Part shown: positions 28,394 through 36,603 of the stretch, one piece after another
Position numbering within the stretch: position 1 is the stretch's first letter
How the letters are laid out: every line of letters starts with the position of its first letter
The notes under the pieces: generated by a model
What the model saw: the letters and a program-made list of their open reading frames with translations, nothing else
What the model was told of the DNA's origin: nothing
Databases searched by the model: none
Source: DASRLE01 sp963825315
GTDB taxonomy: Bacteria; Verrucomicrobiota; Verrucomicrobiia; Limisphaerales; Palsa-1400
Direction of reading: 5' to 3'
DNA length: 64,000 bases
Assembly: GCA_963825315.1 (NCBI GenBank)
Contig: CAWGST010000005.1
Span: forward strand, 186,001-250,000
Position numbers and translations under genes: made by a program

Positions 28394-28808
28394 CCCGGAG
28401 CAAGCCTGCTTCCCGGGAGCAGCCCAAAGCGCGATCGTTCTGCGACAGGGCTTGGGCGATAAGCCCGACACCCAGTATCTGCTGACCAGCCGCGAGCCGG
28501 AACGCTTGCCCGCCCGCCAGTGGCTCGACGAGCAACGCAATTATTGGGGCATCGAAGCCGGATTGCACCAGCGCTTGGACGTGAGCGCCGACGAGGATCG
28601 CAGCCGGGTACGCCATCGCAACGCCGCCTGGGTTTTGAGTATGTTCCGCCGCATCAGCGTGAGCCTGTTCATGCACTGGCGCGCGCAAAACTCCAGACGG
28701 GCCAAGGCCACCTTGCCCGATTTCCACGAAGAAATGGGCTTGGACCATCAGCGCCGTGCCTTCGCCCTCGTCAACTCGAAGAAATCCACAGCTTTGGAGG
28801 GTTCATGA
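28311..28808 (+). CDS. ISAs1 transposase, 3' frame with catalytic Glu
   Basis: This frame continues the transposase: GRKEIRTLCASV, LTSREPERLPAR, and RNYWGIEAGLHQRLDV with the third catalytic residue (Glu). It reaches the natural end near ALVNSKKSTAL. It is +1 relative to the 5' frame and open back through the T6C5 run. A single continuous transposase is expected for the family. The element is therefore either inactivated by a 1-base change or uses slippage. It is not a separate gene. Confidence 0.75.
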   Translation: MPPPWAHTGPQKNRGRKEIRTLCASVINPEQACFPGAAQSAIVLRQGLGDKPDTQYLLTSREPERLPARQWLDEQRNYWGIEAGLHQRLDVSADEDRSRVRHRNAAWVLSMFRRISVSLFMHWRAQNSRRAKATLPDFHEEMGLDHQRRAFALVNSKKSTALEGS

Positions 28809-28931
28809 GCCAGCCGTGTGGGGAATCTCAATGCGCCAATTCTTGATTGACATGCTTCGCCGCATCATTTATGCTTACGACTTGAATCTGGCGCAGTTTT
28901 GTGCCGGTCGGATTTAAAAGCCATTGAGATT

Positions 28932-31181
28932 ATGAAATTCCGCAAAAACCACTTCTCCGCCATCCCGCGAACCGTCATGGCATTGATTTGTCTGATGTGT
29001 CTGCCTGCGTTTGGAGGCACCGTAACTTCGGACTTCGTCAATGGCAATGTGGTTCAATTCGACGACAATGGCGGCTGGACCTGGTATTCGGACGAGCGGA
29101 CGGTAGTGGACACAAACGGCGGCAAAATGGTGGTCGGTTGCATTGAAAACGGGGCGGGTCTGGGCGGGACAAATCGTGACGGCAATATCAATGTGACGAT
29201 ATGGGATATCCCAAGCGGAGCAGGTCCACGATTCACACTCAAATATGCCCTGCTCTCCTTCGGAGGCGGCGATGATCATAACACGCCCGGACTGCTGGTC
29301 ATGCCGAATGGCAATTATCTGGCGATGTACACCGGGCACAACTCAGACGATAATACCCTCTACCGCATTTATAATCCGGGCACCGGTGTTTGGTCGCCGG
29401 AAGCGACCAATGACTGGAGCACCCAGCCCGGCGGCGACAATTTCGCAACCACCTATTCCAACCCCAATAATATGACCGCCGAGGGACGCACTTATGATTT
29501 TGCCCGCGGCAATGGCGGCGGCAGTCCGAACAGCATCATTTCGACCAATTTCGGGAATATTTGGGCTTATGGCGGAGAATTGACGACCAACAACATCCCC
29601 GGTTATGTGCAGGGCTATTTCAAATACTGGGGCAATGGTGTGGATCGCATTGATTTTATCTGCACCGAGGCTCATCCCCGCGACTACGATACGAGCATGT
29701 ATCACGGTTATGTCAGCAATGGCATGAGTTTCAATTCGTTCGGGACGCTGATGGACACGAACATTTTCGACAAAACAAACATCCCCACGCCGCAAAGCTT
29801 CACGCCGGTTTTTGCCGCCGGCACGGTGATGCCCCCGGGCCAGACCAACTATCGGTGCTGGAACGACGATGTCTGCCGCTATCCCGACGGCACGGTCGAA
29901 TGCATCATCGCCGCAAGAATCAACCAAAATGTGAATGGTACGAATGGCACTGACCAAAATACACCCAATGCGGATCACGCCTTTTTCTTTTGCCGCTTTG
30001 ACGGCGTCAAATGGACACCCACGTATTTGTGCCAGGGCGGATACAAGCTATACGCCAGCGAAGGGGATTATATTGGCTTGGGATGCCTGGATCCGGACGA
30101 TCCGGACATCATCTTTATCTCAACCGAATTCGATCCCCGCGCCGTCCAACCCGGAGTCACGGACACCAATCCACAATACTCGACCGCTCACGAGATATGG
30201 AAAGGGGTGACCACGAACCAGGGAGCCAGTTTTACCTGGACGCCCATCACGCAGAAATCATATCGCGACAATCTACGCCCGATAATGCCGGCATGGGACA
30301 ACCAGGATTCCGCTTTGCTTTGGTTCCGGGGAACCTACACCTCCGCCCAGATTTTTGATGGGGCTGCCCTGGGCATCGTGGAGCATCGTTCGGAAGTGAC
30401 CGGGCAGATGCACTACGTGGATGCGACCACCAACAACACGTTCCTGACGAATGGTGCGGCGCTGGTCCTGAGTCCTGCGGCCAACCAATGGCATTCGCAA
30501 ACGGGTGTGGGCAATGGCGGCACCGTAATCAGTTCGGCCGATTCTGTCCCCGAAACTCCAACCAAGCTCATGACCCAGGTGACGGCGCCCGGCGCCGGCA
30601 CTTACGATCTGTGGGTCAATTTCTGGGGAAACCCGGCGGCGGACTGGCGGATTCAAGCCGGCCTCACCCCGGGCAATATGCAGATATACCGGTCGGAGAA
30701 ATGCCAACAGGTTCAACCCTGGACGCACGACACCAGCCTGGTGCTGACCAACACCAGCCCTGCCAATAATTATCTCTACCAGGCTTATGTCGGCCGGGTC
30801 GTGGTCACGAATGATGACACCGTCACAGTATTTGTGGATGGTTACGACGTCAAGACCGGCACCGCCAACACGGTCACCGGCAATACCTGCCGCACTTGGT
30901 ATGATGGTGTGAGCTACGCCAAAGTCAGTCCGCTCCAAATCATCAGCGCGACTTACAACGCCGCCGCGCCATCTGTGACGCTCGCATGGAATTCGCCGCC
31001 GCCGGAAATGTCGTTGACGACACCGACTTACACGGTGCAGAAAACCACTTCCTTGATTCCGCCGGTAACGTGGACAACGGTGGCGACCGGAATACCGGCC
31101 CCGTCCCAGGCATACACCACCACCAACACGGTCAATTCCGCCACCGACAGTATGGCGTTTTATCGCGTAACCCGGCCTTGA
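28932..31181 (+). CDS. Secreted BNR_4 repeat protein with C-terminal beta modules
   Basis: The product is about 749 residues with a signal peptide (TVMALICLMCLPAFGGT). The first half matches the BNR_4 family, a propeller fold that includes some polysaccharide lyases. The characteristic start is NGGWTWYSDERTVV, followed by DDHNTPGLLVMPNGNYLAMYTGH and, later, DNLRPIMPAWDNQDSALLWFRG. The end contains an extra beta module and a FN3-like tail (VTLAWNSPP). I cannot say which polymer it acts on, or whether it is a lyase. ATG 28932 gives a proper signal peptide. It begins 114 bp after the ISAs1 right end. Confidence 0.78.
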   Translation: MKFRKNHFSAIPRTVMALICLMCLPAFGGTVTSDFVNGNVVQFDDNGGWTWYSDERTVVDTNGGKMVVGCIENGAGLGGTNRDGNINVTIWDIPSGAGPRFTLKYALLSFGGGDDHNTPGLLVMPNGNYLAMYTGHNSDDNTLYRIYNPGTGVWSPEATNDWSTQPGGDNFATTYSNPNNMTAEGRTYDFARGNGGGSPNSIISTNFGNIWAYGGELTTNNIPGYVQGYFKYWGNGVDRIDFICTEAHPRDYDTSMYHGYVSNGMSFNSFGTLMDTNIFDKTNIPTPQSFTPVFAAGTVMPPGQTNYRCWNDDVCRYPDGTVECIIAARINQNVNGTNGTDQNTPNADHAFFFCRFDGVKWTPTYLCQGGYKLYASEGDYIGLGCLDPDDPDIIFISTEFDPRAVQPGVTDTNPQYSTAHEIWKGVTTNQGASFTWTPITQKSYRDNLRPIMPAWDNQDSALLWFRGTYTSAQIFDGAALGIVEHRSEVTGQMHYVDATTNNTFLTNGAALVLSPAANQWHSQTGVGNGGTVISSADSVPETPTKLMTQVTAPGAGTYDLWVNFWGNPAADWRIQAGLTPGNMQIYRSEKCQQVQPWTHDTSLVLTNTSPANNYLYQAYVGRVVVTNDDTVTVFVDGYDVKTGTANTVTGNTCRTWYDGVSYAKVSPLQIISATYNAAAPSVTLAWNSPPPEMSLTTPTYTVQKTTSLIPPVTWTTVATGIPAPSQAYTTTNTVNSATDSMAFYRVTRP

Positions 31182-31195
31182 GACATTGGTAGTGG

Positions 31196-31327
31196 GTCAT
31201 TTAAATCGCAGGGCGGATATTTGCCGCCCCAGGCGTTGTAGCCCCAATCAACGATGGCGCGCTCCCGCCGGCCATTTTTTTCGCGAACCAGAAACACAGG
31301 CCCGTGATCGCGGCGCCACGGTTCGTA
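31196..31327 (-). pseudogene. Agmatine deiminase-like gene fragment
   Basis: Read on the minus strand, this short stretch gives YEPWRRDHGPVFLV and then AIVDWGYNAWGGKYPP. These are strongly characteristic of agmatine deiminase/peptidylarginine deiminase family proteins, where W-RD-GP and N-WGGKY are core motifs. Nothing before or after continues the family, so it is an isolated remnant of about 44 codons between the BNR_4 gene and lnt. Confidence 0.7.
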
Positions 31328-31389
31328 GGCTGGAGAAACTGAAAACTGAACATTGCACACTGGCAAACTAATTCGCTTTCGGACAATCT

Positions 31390-33048
31390 ATGGACTTGAA
31401 TAAATTTTCGCTGAATTCCAGTCCGGCTGTCCGGTTCCTTGCCGCGGCCTTGGGCGGACTTCTGCTCAGCGCGTCTTTTCCGCCCCTCGGGATGGCATGG
31501 GCTGCCTGGATTGCGCCGGGATTGATCCTCTTCAGCGGTCTTGGAGCACGGAGCGGCCGGGCGTTTCGGATTGGTTTTGTGGCGGGGTTGGTTCATTTTC
31601 TAAGTTCGCTTTACTGGCTGCTGAACATGCCTTTCACATGGCACGGCATTCCCGTTGCGCCGGCGGCCGGCTGGCTGGCTTTAAGCGCGTATTGCGCGCT
31701 CTATCCCGCCATTTGGGTTTGGTTGTGCTGGCAATTTTTTCCGGGAACTTGCGGCACGGCGGATCAATTCGTCGCCACGGGCTGGCTGCGGCGCCTGGTT
31801 TGGGCTTTTGCGGCGGGGGCCATTTGGACCGCCCTGGAATTCGCCCGCGGGAGAATGTTGACCGGCTTCCCGTGGAATTTCGTGGGCGCGTCGCAATATC
31901 AATTGCTGCCCCTGATTCAAATCGCGGCCATTGCCGGCATATACGGCGTTTCCTTTTTGGTTGTTTGGACCTCCGTATCGCTGTGCGGCGCGGCCGTGGC
32001 CCTGGCGCGGCGGCCTGCGGCGCAAAGCTTGTGGGCCGGCGCGGGACTGCCTTTGCTCGCTGTGGCTGGCGTGGCGAGTTTTGGCGCCGGCAAACTGGCC
32101 TCCGTTCCAACGCCGGCCAAAGAGTTGAAAGTCGCCCTGGTCCAGCCCGGCATTCCGCAAACGTTGATTTGGGATCCCACAGGGGACAAGGCGCGTTTCC
32201 AAACCGTGCTTGACCTTTCAGAGCGGGCGCTGGCCTCCAACCCCCGGCTTTTGCTTTGGCCCGAATCCGCCGTGCCGGACCTGACTCCTGAAATCCAGCA
32301 GGCGATTGCCCAACTGGTCCGCAGACACGAGACATGGTTGGTTTTTTGCGCCGGCACCGCCGAAAGAGCGGCCACCGACGCAACCGGATACTTTAACAGC
32401 GCCCTCCTCTGCAATCCGGACGGCGCGCTTGGATCCATTTATCACAAACGCCGGCTGGTCATTTTCGGCGAATACATTCCACTGGTTCGCTGGCTCCCAT
32501 TTTTAAAATGGCTGACGCCCATTGGCGGCGAAATCACTCCGGGAGATCGCCCGGTCGAATTCGAGATCAAGAATCCTTCGGCCAAAATGTCCGTCCTTAT
32601 ATGCTTTGAAGATATGTTCGCACAGGAGGCGCGGGAGCATGTCGGTCCGGATACCGATTTTCTGGTCAATCTGACCAACGACGGCTGGTTTGGCCATGGT
32701 GCCGAGCAATGGCAACAGGCCGCCAGCGGCATATTTCGCGCGGTCGAAAACGGCGTCCCGCTGCTGCGCTGCACCAATGACGGACTGACCTGCTGGGCCG
32801 ACGCCCAGGGCCGTGTGCGCCAGATTCACAACGCTTCGGGCAATGTGTATGCTCCCGGTTTTATCATCGCCCAAATCCCCTTGCGCGCGCCGGGTGATCG
32901 CCGCCAAACATTCTATAATCGGCATGGTGACTGGTTCCCGGCCGGTTGTTCTGGAATTGGCCTCGGATGGCTGGCCGCGGCAATCTGGAGCCGCAGAAGG
33001 TCAAACAGATGGCTCTCCAACGCGCCAGATGAGACTGTCCAGAATTGA
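31390..33048 (+). CDS. lnt: Apolipoprotein N-acyltransferase
   Basis: Lnt adds the third acyl chain to lipoproteins in the inner membrane. The N-terminal half has several membrane helices (FLAAALGGLLLSASFPPLG and others). The nitrilase-like half carries the catalytic triad: Glu in LLLWPESAVP, Lys in HKRRLVIFGEYIP, Cys in VLICFEDMF. The segment NLTNDGWFGHGAEQWQ is typical. At 552 residues it is slightly longer than in E. coli. It stands alone, with a long non-coding region following. Confidence 0.93.
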   Translation: MDLNKFSLNSSPAVRFLAAALGGLLLSASFPPLGMAWAAWIAPGLILFSGLGARSGRAFRIGFVAGLVHFLSSLYWLLNMPFTWHGIPVAPAAGWLALSAYCALYPAIWVWLCWQFFPGTCGTADQFVATGWLRRLVWAFAAGAIWTALEFARGRMLTGFPWNFVGASQYQLLPLIQIAAIAGIYGVSFLVVWTSVSLCGAAVALARRPAAQSLWAGAGLPLLAVAGVASFGAGKLASVPTPAKELKVALVQPGIPQTLIWDPTGDKARFQTVLDLSERALASNPRLLLWPESAVPDLTPEIQQAIAQLVRRHETWLVFCAGTAERAATDATGYFNSALLCNPDGALGSIYHKRRLVIFGEYIPLVRWLPFLKWLTPIGGEITPGDRPVEFEIKNPSAKMSVLICFEDMFAQEAREHVGPDTDFLVNLTNDGWFGHGAEQWQQAASGIFRAVENGVPLLRCTNDGLTCWADAQGRVRQIHNASGNVYAPGFIIAQIPLRAPGDRRQTFYNRHGDWFPAGCSGIGLGWLAAAIWSRRRSNRWLSNAPDETVQN

Positions 33049-33387
33049 GCCAGATTGTCCAAAATTGAGGCGGCGCTTCGGCGCTTTCCGGCAGGAGCAC
33101 CAGCCAATCCCCCGTGCTTTGAAAATGGCATATTCCCTGCTTGATGAGAGGTGAGTGTGTTTGCAGTATGAGAATGACAATTGATTACATACGGTTCCAA
33201 GTGATCCCACCGGTTTCCTTCGGACTTTTTTTGGCTGTCGAAGGATTTGTTCTATACGGGCTGTATCGGGTGATTGTTACGCCGTAAACAAGATTGAGTC
33301 CCGCGGCCATTTTCTGCCGGGCATGATGGTCATTGACTTCAGGCCCAAAAGCAAAGGCCGGCACCTGCCGGAGCAGCCAATTCAAAA

Positions 33388-33425
33388 GCCGGCGCGGATA
33401 AACCCGCGCCGGCCTTTCACTTTTT
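33388..33425 (+). terminator. Terminator-like GC hairpin with T-rich tail
   Basis: GCCGGCGCGG and CCGCGCCGGC form a perfect 10-bp stem with a 6-base loop, followed by CTTTCACTTTTT. It lies 340 bp beyond lnt, so it is either a distant terminator or part of the local repeat structure. Confidence 0.45.
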
Positions 33426-33442
33426 GGATGGCGGTTGCCGGT

Positions 33443-33539
33443 TCCTAATCCTAATCTAAATCGTAATCTTAATCTTAATCCCAGTTGCATGAAAGAGATT
33501 AGGATTGGGATTAAGATTAAGATTAGGATTAGGATTAAT
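33443..33539. repeat. Long hairpin built of TAATC-type repeats
   Basis: The left arm (33443-33482) contains CCTAATC, GTAATC and CTTAATC units. The right arm (33496-33539) contains the reverse complement, GATTAGG and GATTAAG units. The loop is AGTTGCATGAAAGA. The arms pair over about 35 bp with few mismatches. It ends 15 bp before the lipoate ligase ATG. Confidence 0.8.
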
Positions 33540-33554
33540 GGTAGCTGCCCAAAA

Positions 33555-34268
33555 ATGAAATGTCTGGACCTGACCTTGCCCACGCCCGCAGCCAATCTGG
33601 CTTGTGACGAGGCCTTGCTCGATGCCTGCGAGGAGCAGGCGGGCGGCGAGGTTCTGAGATTCTGGGAACCTCGCGATTATTTCGTTGTTGTCGGCTACTC
33701 CAACCACGTCGCGCTGGAGGTCAATGGCGCCGCCTGCCAGAGGGAGAAATTGGGCGTGTATCGGCGCTGCAGCGGCGGCGGAACTGTTTTGCAGGGGCCG
33801 GGATGCCTCAATTATTCACTCATCCTCAAGATGGATGGAAACGACGCGCTGCAAAACATCACCGCGGCCAATCGCCACATCATGGGGCGGCACAGGGACG
33901 CCTTGAACGCGCTTTTGGGCCGGCCCGTGCGGGTGCAAGGCCATTCGGATCTTTCGCTGGGCGGATTGAAATTCTCCGGCAACGCCCAGCGGCGCAAACG
34001 CCATGCGCTGATTTTTCACGGCACCTTCCTCCTGCGCTTCGATCTGAGCCTGATGGAAAAATTTCTGCCCATGCCCTCCCGCCAGCCGGACTACCGGGAG
34101 GGACGTCCGCATGGGCTGTTTCTGATGAACCTGCCCGCGCCCGCCGGCGCGGTGAAAGACGCCTTGCGCCAAACGTGGTCGGCCGGGACAGCCTTGGATG
34201 TTTTGCCGGATTACCAGCGGCTGCTTGCGGAAAAGTATTCGCAGGATGAGTGGAACTTGAAGTTTTAA
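33555..34268 (+). CDS. Lipoate-protein ligase A-like protein
   Basis: This 237-residue member of the biotin/lipoate A/B ligase fold has RRCSGGGTVLQGPG, the family RRxSGGG motif, and NYSLIL. LGGLKFSGNAQRR with the conserved Lys and ALIFHGTFLL follow. It probably attaches lipoate or octanoate to 2-oxoacid dehydrogenase or GcvH proteins. The frame is open upstream, but only through the repeat hairpin, so ATG 33555 is the sensible start. The hairpin just before it may influence translation or transcription. Confidence 0.85.
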   Translation: MKCLDLTLPTPAANLACDEALLDACEEQAGGEVLRFWEPRDYFVVVGYSNHVALEVNGAACQREKLGVYRRCSGGGTVLQGPGCLNYSLILKMDGNDALQNITAANRHIMGRHRDALNALLGRPVRVQGHSDLSLGGLKFSGNAQRRKRHALIFHGTFLLRFDLSLMEKFLPMPSRQPDYREGRPHGLFLMNLPAPAGAVKDALRQTWSAGTALDVLPDYQRLLAEKYSQDEWNLKF

Positions 34269-34282
34269 CGGATTTGCCGCGA

Positions 34283-34314
34283 AGAATGGCAAGAAAGGCA
34301 AGATTGATAGATAG
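34283..34314. repeat. Left part of a GCAACA-family repeat interrupted by ISNCY
   Basis: The sequence AAGAATGGCAAGAAAGGC continues to ATTGATAGATAG, where the insertion sequence begins. The rest of the repeat resumes at 36134. Joining the two gives a sequence matching the copy near 57.65 kb. Confidence 0.65.
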
Positions 34315-36133
34315 TGTCTGAGAGAAAACTGTTCGCGCGAGCGTGGCGCAAGGCGTTTCTCGCGCCGGCTCGATTCGAATCTTTGGCGGTATTGGGATGC
34401 CGTTTGGAAAAAACCCAAGGAATCGTGGTCTGAGCCTCAAAAGATTCGCTGGTCAAAGTAGGCAGCGGGAACTATCCTGCGGTTCATGCGCAAGCGATTC
34501 GAGGTTCAATTGGCTTTGGGTAAAACACCGATCGAAAGAGTCGTGCTGCCGTCGCGGAGCCGCGACGAACTGCCCCCGGTTCTGGCGGGTCTGCAATGGA
34601 TTTTCCAGACCCCTGAGATCAACGGCCAAGTGTTTGACCTGTTGGAAAAGAAGGTCGTGGCGGGCAGGAAGGCCACCGGGCGGCCGGGTTTGGACCTGTG
34701 GCACATTTTGGTTTTGGGTGTGGTGCGCCTGGCGCTGGACTGTGATTACGACCGGCTGGAATATCTGGCCAATTACGATGGTTTGTTGCGGCAGATCCTG
34801 GGCCTCCACCCCATGCTTTCAGAGCAGGAGAGGCCTTTTCACTACAAGACGCTTTCGGAAAACGTTTGTCAGGTGGATGAGGAGTTGCTGCGCCAGATCA
34901 ACGTCCTGGTGGTTCAGGCCGGGCGGATCGCTTTCAAAAAAAAAGAAAACGGTCCCGCTGAACCGATCCGGGCCAAGGCCGACAGCTATGTGCTGGAGAC
35001 CAACGTGCATTTTCCGACCGACCTGAACCTGTTGTGGGACGCCCAGCGCAAGTGTGCGGACCTGCTGCTGCCGCTGGTCGTGGCGGCCCGGCTGGGGGGC
35101 TGGCGCAAGTGTCAGGAATGGCGGCGCAAACTCAAAGGTCAGATGATTGCCTTGACGCGGCTGGCCAGTGGCGGCGGCCCCAAGAAGGAGCAGCGCCAGC
35201 AGGCGGCTGCTGCGGCCTATGTGCGGGACAGTTACCGTTTCGAGGAAAAAGTGTTCACGACGATCCAGGCCTTGCCGGTGCCGCAGGACGTGGTGGAGTG
35301 GGCGCGGCGCGAGCAATTGGACTATTTCCACACCATGATGATCAAGCAACTGGACCTGGTGGAACGCCGCTTGCTCCAGGGCCAAACGATTCCCCATGAG
35401 GAGAAGATTTTCTCATTGTTCGAGCCGCACACCGAGTGGATCAACAAGGGCAAGCTCTTTCCGTCGGTGGAACTGGGGCATAAAGTATTATTGACAACAG
35501 ATCAGCACGAATTGATTCTGGACTACAAAGTCATGGAGCAGTTGAACGATGTCGACGAAGTTATTGCCCTGGCCGATCGATTGCTGGGCGGCTACGGTGC
35601 CGGGGCTGTGGCCAGCCTGAGTGTTGACAAGGGCTTTAGCCGGGCAGAAGACCGTCAACTGCTGGAGCTCTACATTCCAGAAGTCATCATGCCCAAACGC
35701 GGCAAGCGCAACAGTCAAGAACAGGCGCGAGAGGGGCAGCGCCGTTTTGTGGCGCTACGCCGCCAGCACAACGCCATTGAATCGGACATTAACGCGCTGG
35801 AACATCACGGTTTGAATTATTGTCCCGACAAAGGCTGGCACGGGTTCAAGCGCTACGTGGGCTTTGGCGTGCTGGCTTACAACCTGCACAAGATCGGTCG
35901 GCGCCTGCTGGAGCGCCGGCCGGAGGCCGAACCGCCGAGAGTATTGTGCGCCTAAAAAAGCGGGTTTCGTAACAAAAGCGTGATTAAACCAGGTGAAATG
36001 TCGCCGCAAACCGCCTCTGCAATGGCTGGCCGGGTCAACAGCAAAAAACCGGCCAGAAAAACACCCCGCAAAACCGAGAGTCCCGGCTTCAGAAGGGTGC
36101 CGATTTGAAAAACACGAGTTTTCTCCCAATCAC
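34315..36133 (+). mobile_element. ISNCY-family insertion sequence 1
   Basis: The ends share GAGAAAACT: left TGTCTGAGAGAAAACT, right (read inward) GTGATTGGGAGAAAACT. A 7-bp direct repeat TAGATAG flanks it (34308-34314 and 36134-36140). The element contains one intact transposase gene and about 180 bp of non-coding DNA at each side. It interrupts a dispersed GCAACA-family repeat. Confidence 0.75.
34486..35955 (+). CDS. ISNCY family transposase
   Basis: This is a 489-residue DDE-type transposase. Segments typical of ISNCY proteins are YVLETNVHFPTDLNLLWDA, EEKIFSLFEPHTEW, PSVELGHKVLL, and the C-terminal region SDINALEHHGLNYCPDKG. The central part is a long Lys/Arg/Gln-rich helical insertion. No frameshift is seen. 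A second, diverged ISNCY transposase lies at 41.1-42.6 kb, sharing the NVHFPTD/NIHFPVD and SLFEP/SLYEP motifs; the two are different elements rather than copies. Confidence 0.87.
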   Translation: MRKRFEVQLALGKTPIERVVLPSRSRDELPPVLAGLQWIFQTPEINGQVFDLLEKKVVAGRKATGRPGLDLWHILVLGVVRLALDCDYDRLEYLANYDGLLRQILGLHPMLSEQERPFHYKTLSENVCQVDEELLRQINVLVVQAGRIAFKKKENGPAEPIRAKADSYVLETNVHFPTDLNLLWDAQRKCADLLLPLVVAARLGGWRKCQEWRRKLKGQMIALTRLASGGGPKKEQRQQAAAAAYVRDSYRFEEKVFTTIQALPVPQDVVEWARREQLDYFHTMMIKQLDLVERRLLQGQTIPHEEKIFSLFEPHTEWINKGKLFPSVELGHKVLLTTDQHELILDYKVMEQLNDVDEVIALADRLLGGYGAGAVASLSVDKGFSRAEDRQLLELYIPEVIMPKRGKRNSQEQAREGQRRFVALRRQHNAIESDINALEHHGLNYCPDKGWHGFKRYVGFGVLAYNLHKIGRRLLERRPEAEPPRVLCA

Positions 36134-36246
36134 TAGATAGGTCCAAAAAACCCGCAACACCGCAACAAGTGTTGATAGTCAACGACTTAGCCCGCAACAT
36201 TTGCCGCAACAAACCCGAAACACACCTGTTACATTAACGATAACGT
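36134..36246. repeat. Right part of GCAACA-family repeat
   Basis: After the ISNCY end the sequence reads TAGATAGGTCC, then CGCAACACCGCAACA, the palindrome GTTGATAGTCAAC (36171-36183), ACTTAG, further GCAACA units and TTAACGATAACG. The order matches 57873-57972 throughout. Confidence 0.75.
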
Positions 36247-36484
36247 TGTTGAGAGTTTATCAAGTGAGGACACTTGGATGACACTTGGACAACTGCGGAT
36301 TTGCCGCCGCCGCCGCCGACTGAGCGCCGGTTTTCTTGTGAAAACTGACGGAAGCCATTGCCCAAGACGAACATTTTTTGGAAAAGGGCATTCAGCTTCC
36401 GCAGTGAAAACTGCCCGTTGTGGATGAATGAAAGCTAAAGGATGCCCCCCAGCCCGTGGCCCCCGCCAAATTTAACCCTTTCAG
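36247..36484. other. Intergenic spacer before the next insertion sequence
   Basis: No gene or recognised element is seen. It ends at AACCCTTTCAG, half of a palindromic AACCC/GGGTT repeat split by the adjacent insertion sequence. Confidence 0.4.
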
Positions 36485-36603
36485 AGGGTGTTCGAGAATT
36501 CGTTTTGAAAGCCATGTAATGTAATGGGTTTTCACGCCTTTTAAAAATGCTTAAGTGTCTCTTCCAAAGGCAATTCCAGTGAAAGCTGTTTGGGTGTCAG
36601 CTC

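Larger units (their letters stand above)
26874..28818 (+). mobile_element. ISAs1-family insertion sequence with DUF4338-transposase fusion
   Basis: Perfect 16-bp terminal inverted repeats CACGGCTGGCTCATGA lie at 26874-26889 and, inverted, at 28803-28818. A 9-bp direct repeat TGGGGAATC flanks them (26865-26873 and 28819-28827), a clean target duplication. The element is 1945 bp and holds one transposase gene, broken by a frameshift. Confidence 0.92.
33049..33554. other. Non-coding region with terminator-like and repeat hairpins
   Basis: I see no gene here. The right half holds a strong GC hairpin (33388-33413) and the long TAATC-type hairpin (33443-33539) directly ahead of the lipoate ligase start. 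The left part shows nothing recognisable. Confidence 0.5.

Noticed and set aside
26969..28808. Druantia defence system
   Set aside because: Only the DruA-type domain is present, fused to a transposase inside an element with exact ends; no druB, druC, druD or druE homologue is near.
32918..33210. Small minus-strand frames after lnt
   Set aside because: No domain or ribosome site; they overlap the lnt 3' end and non-coding sequence.
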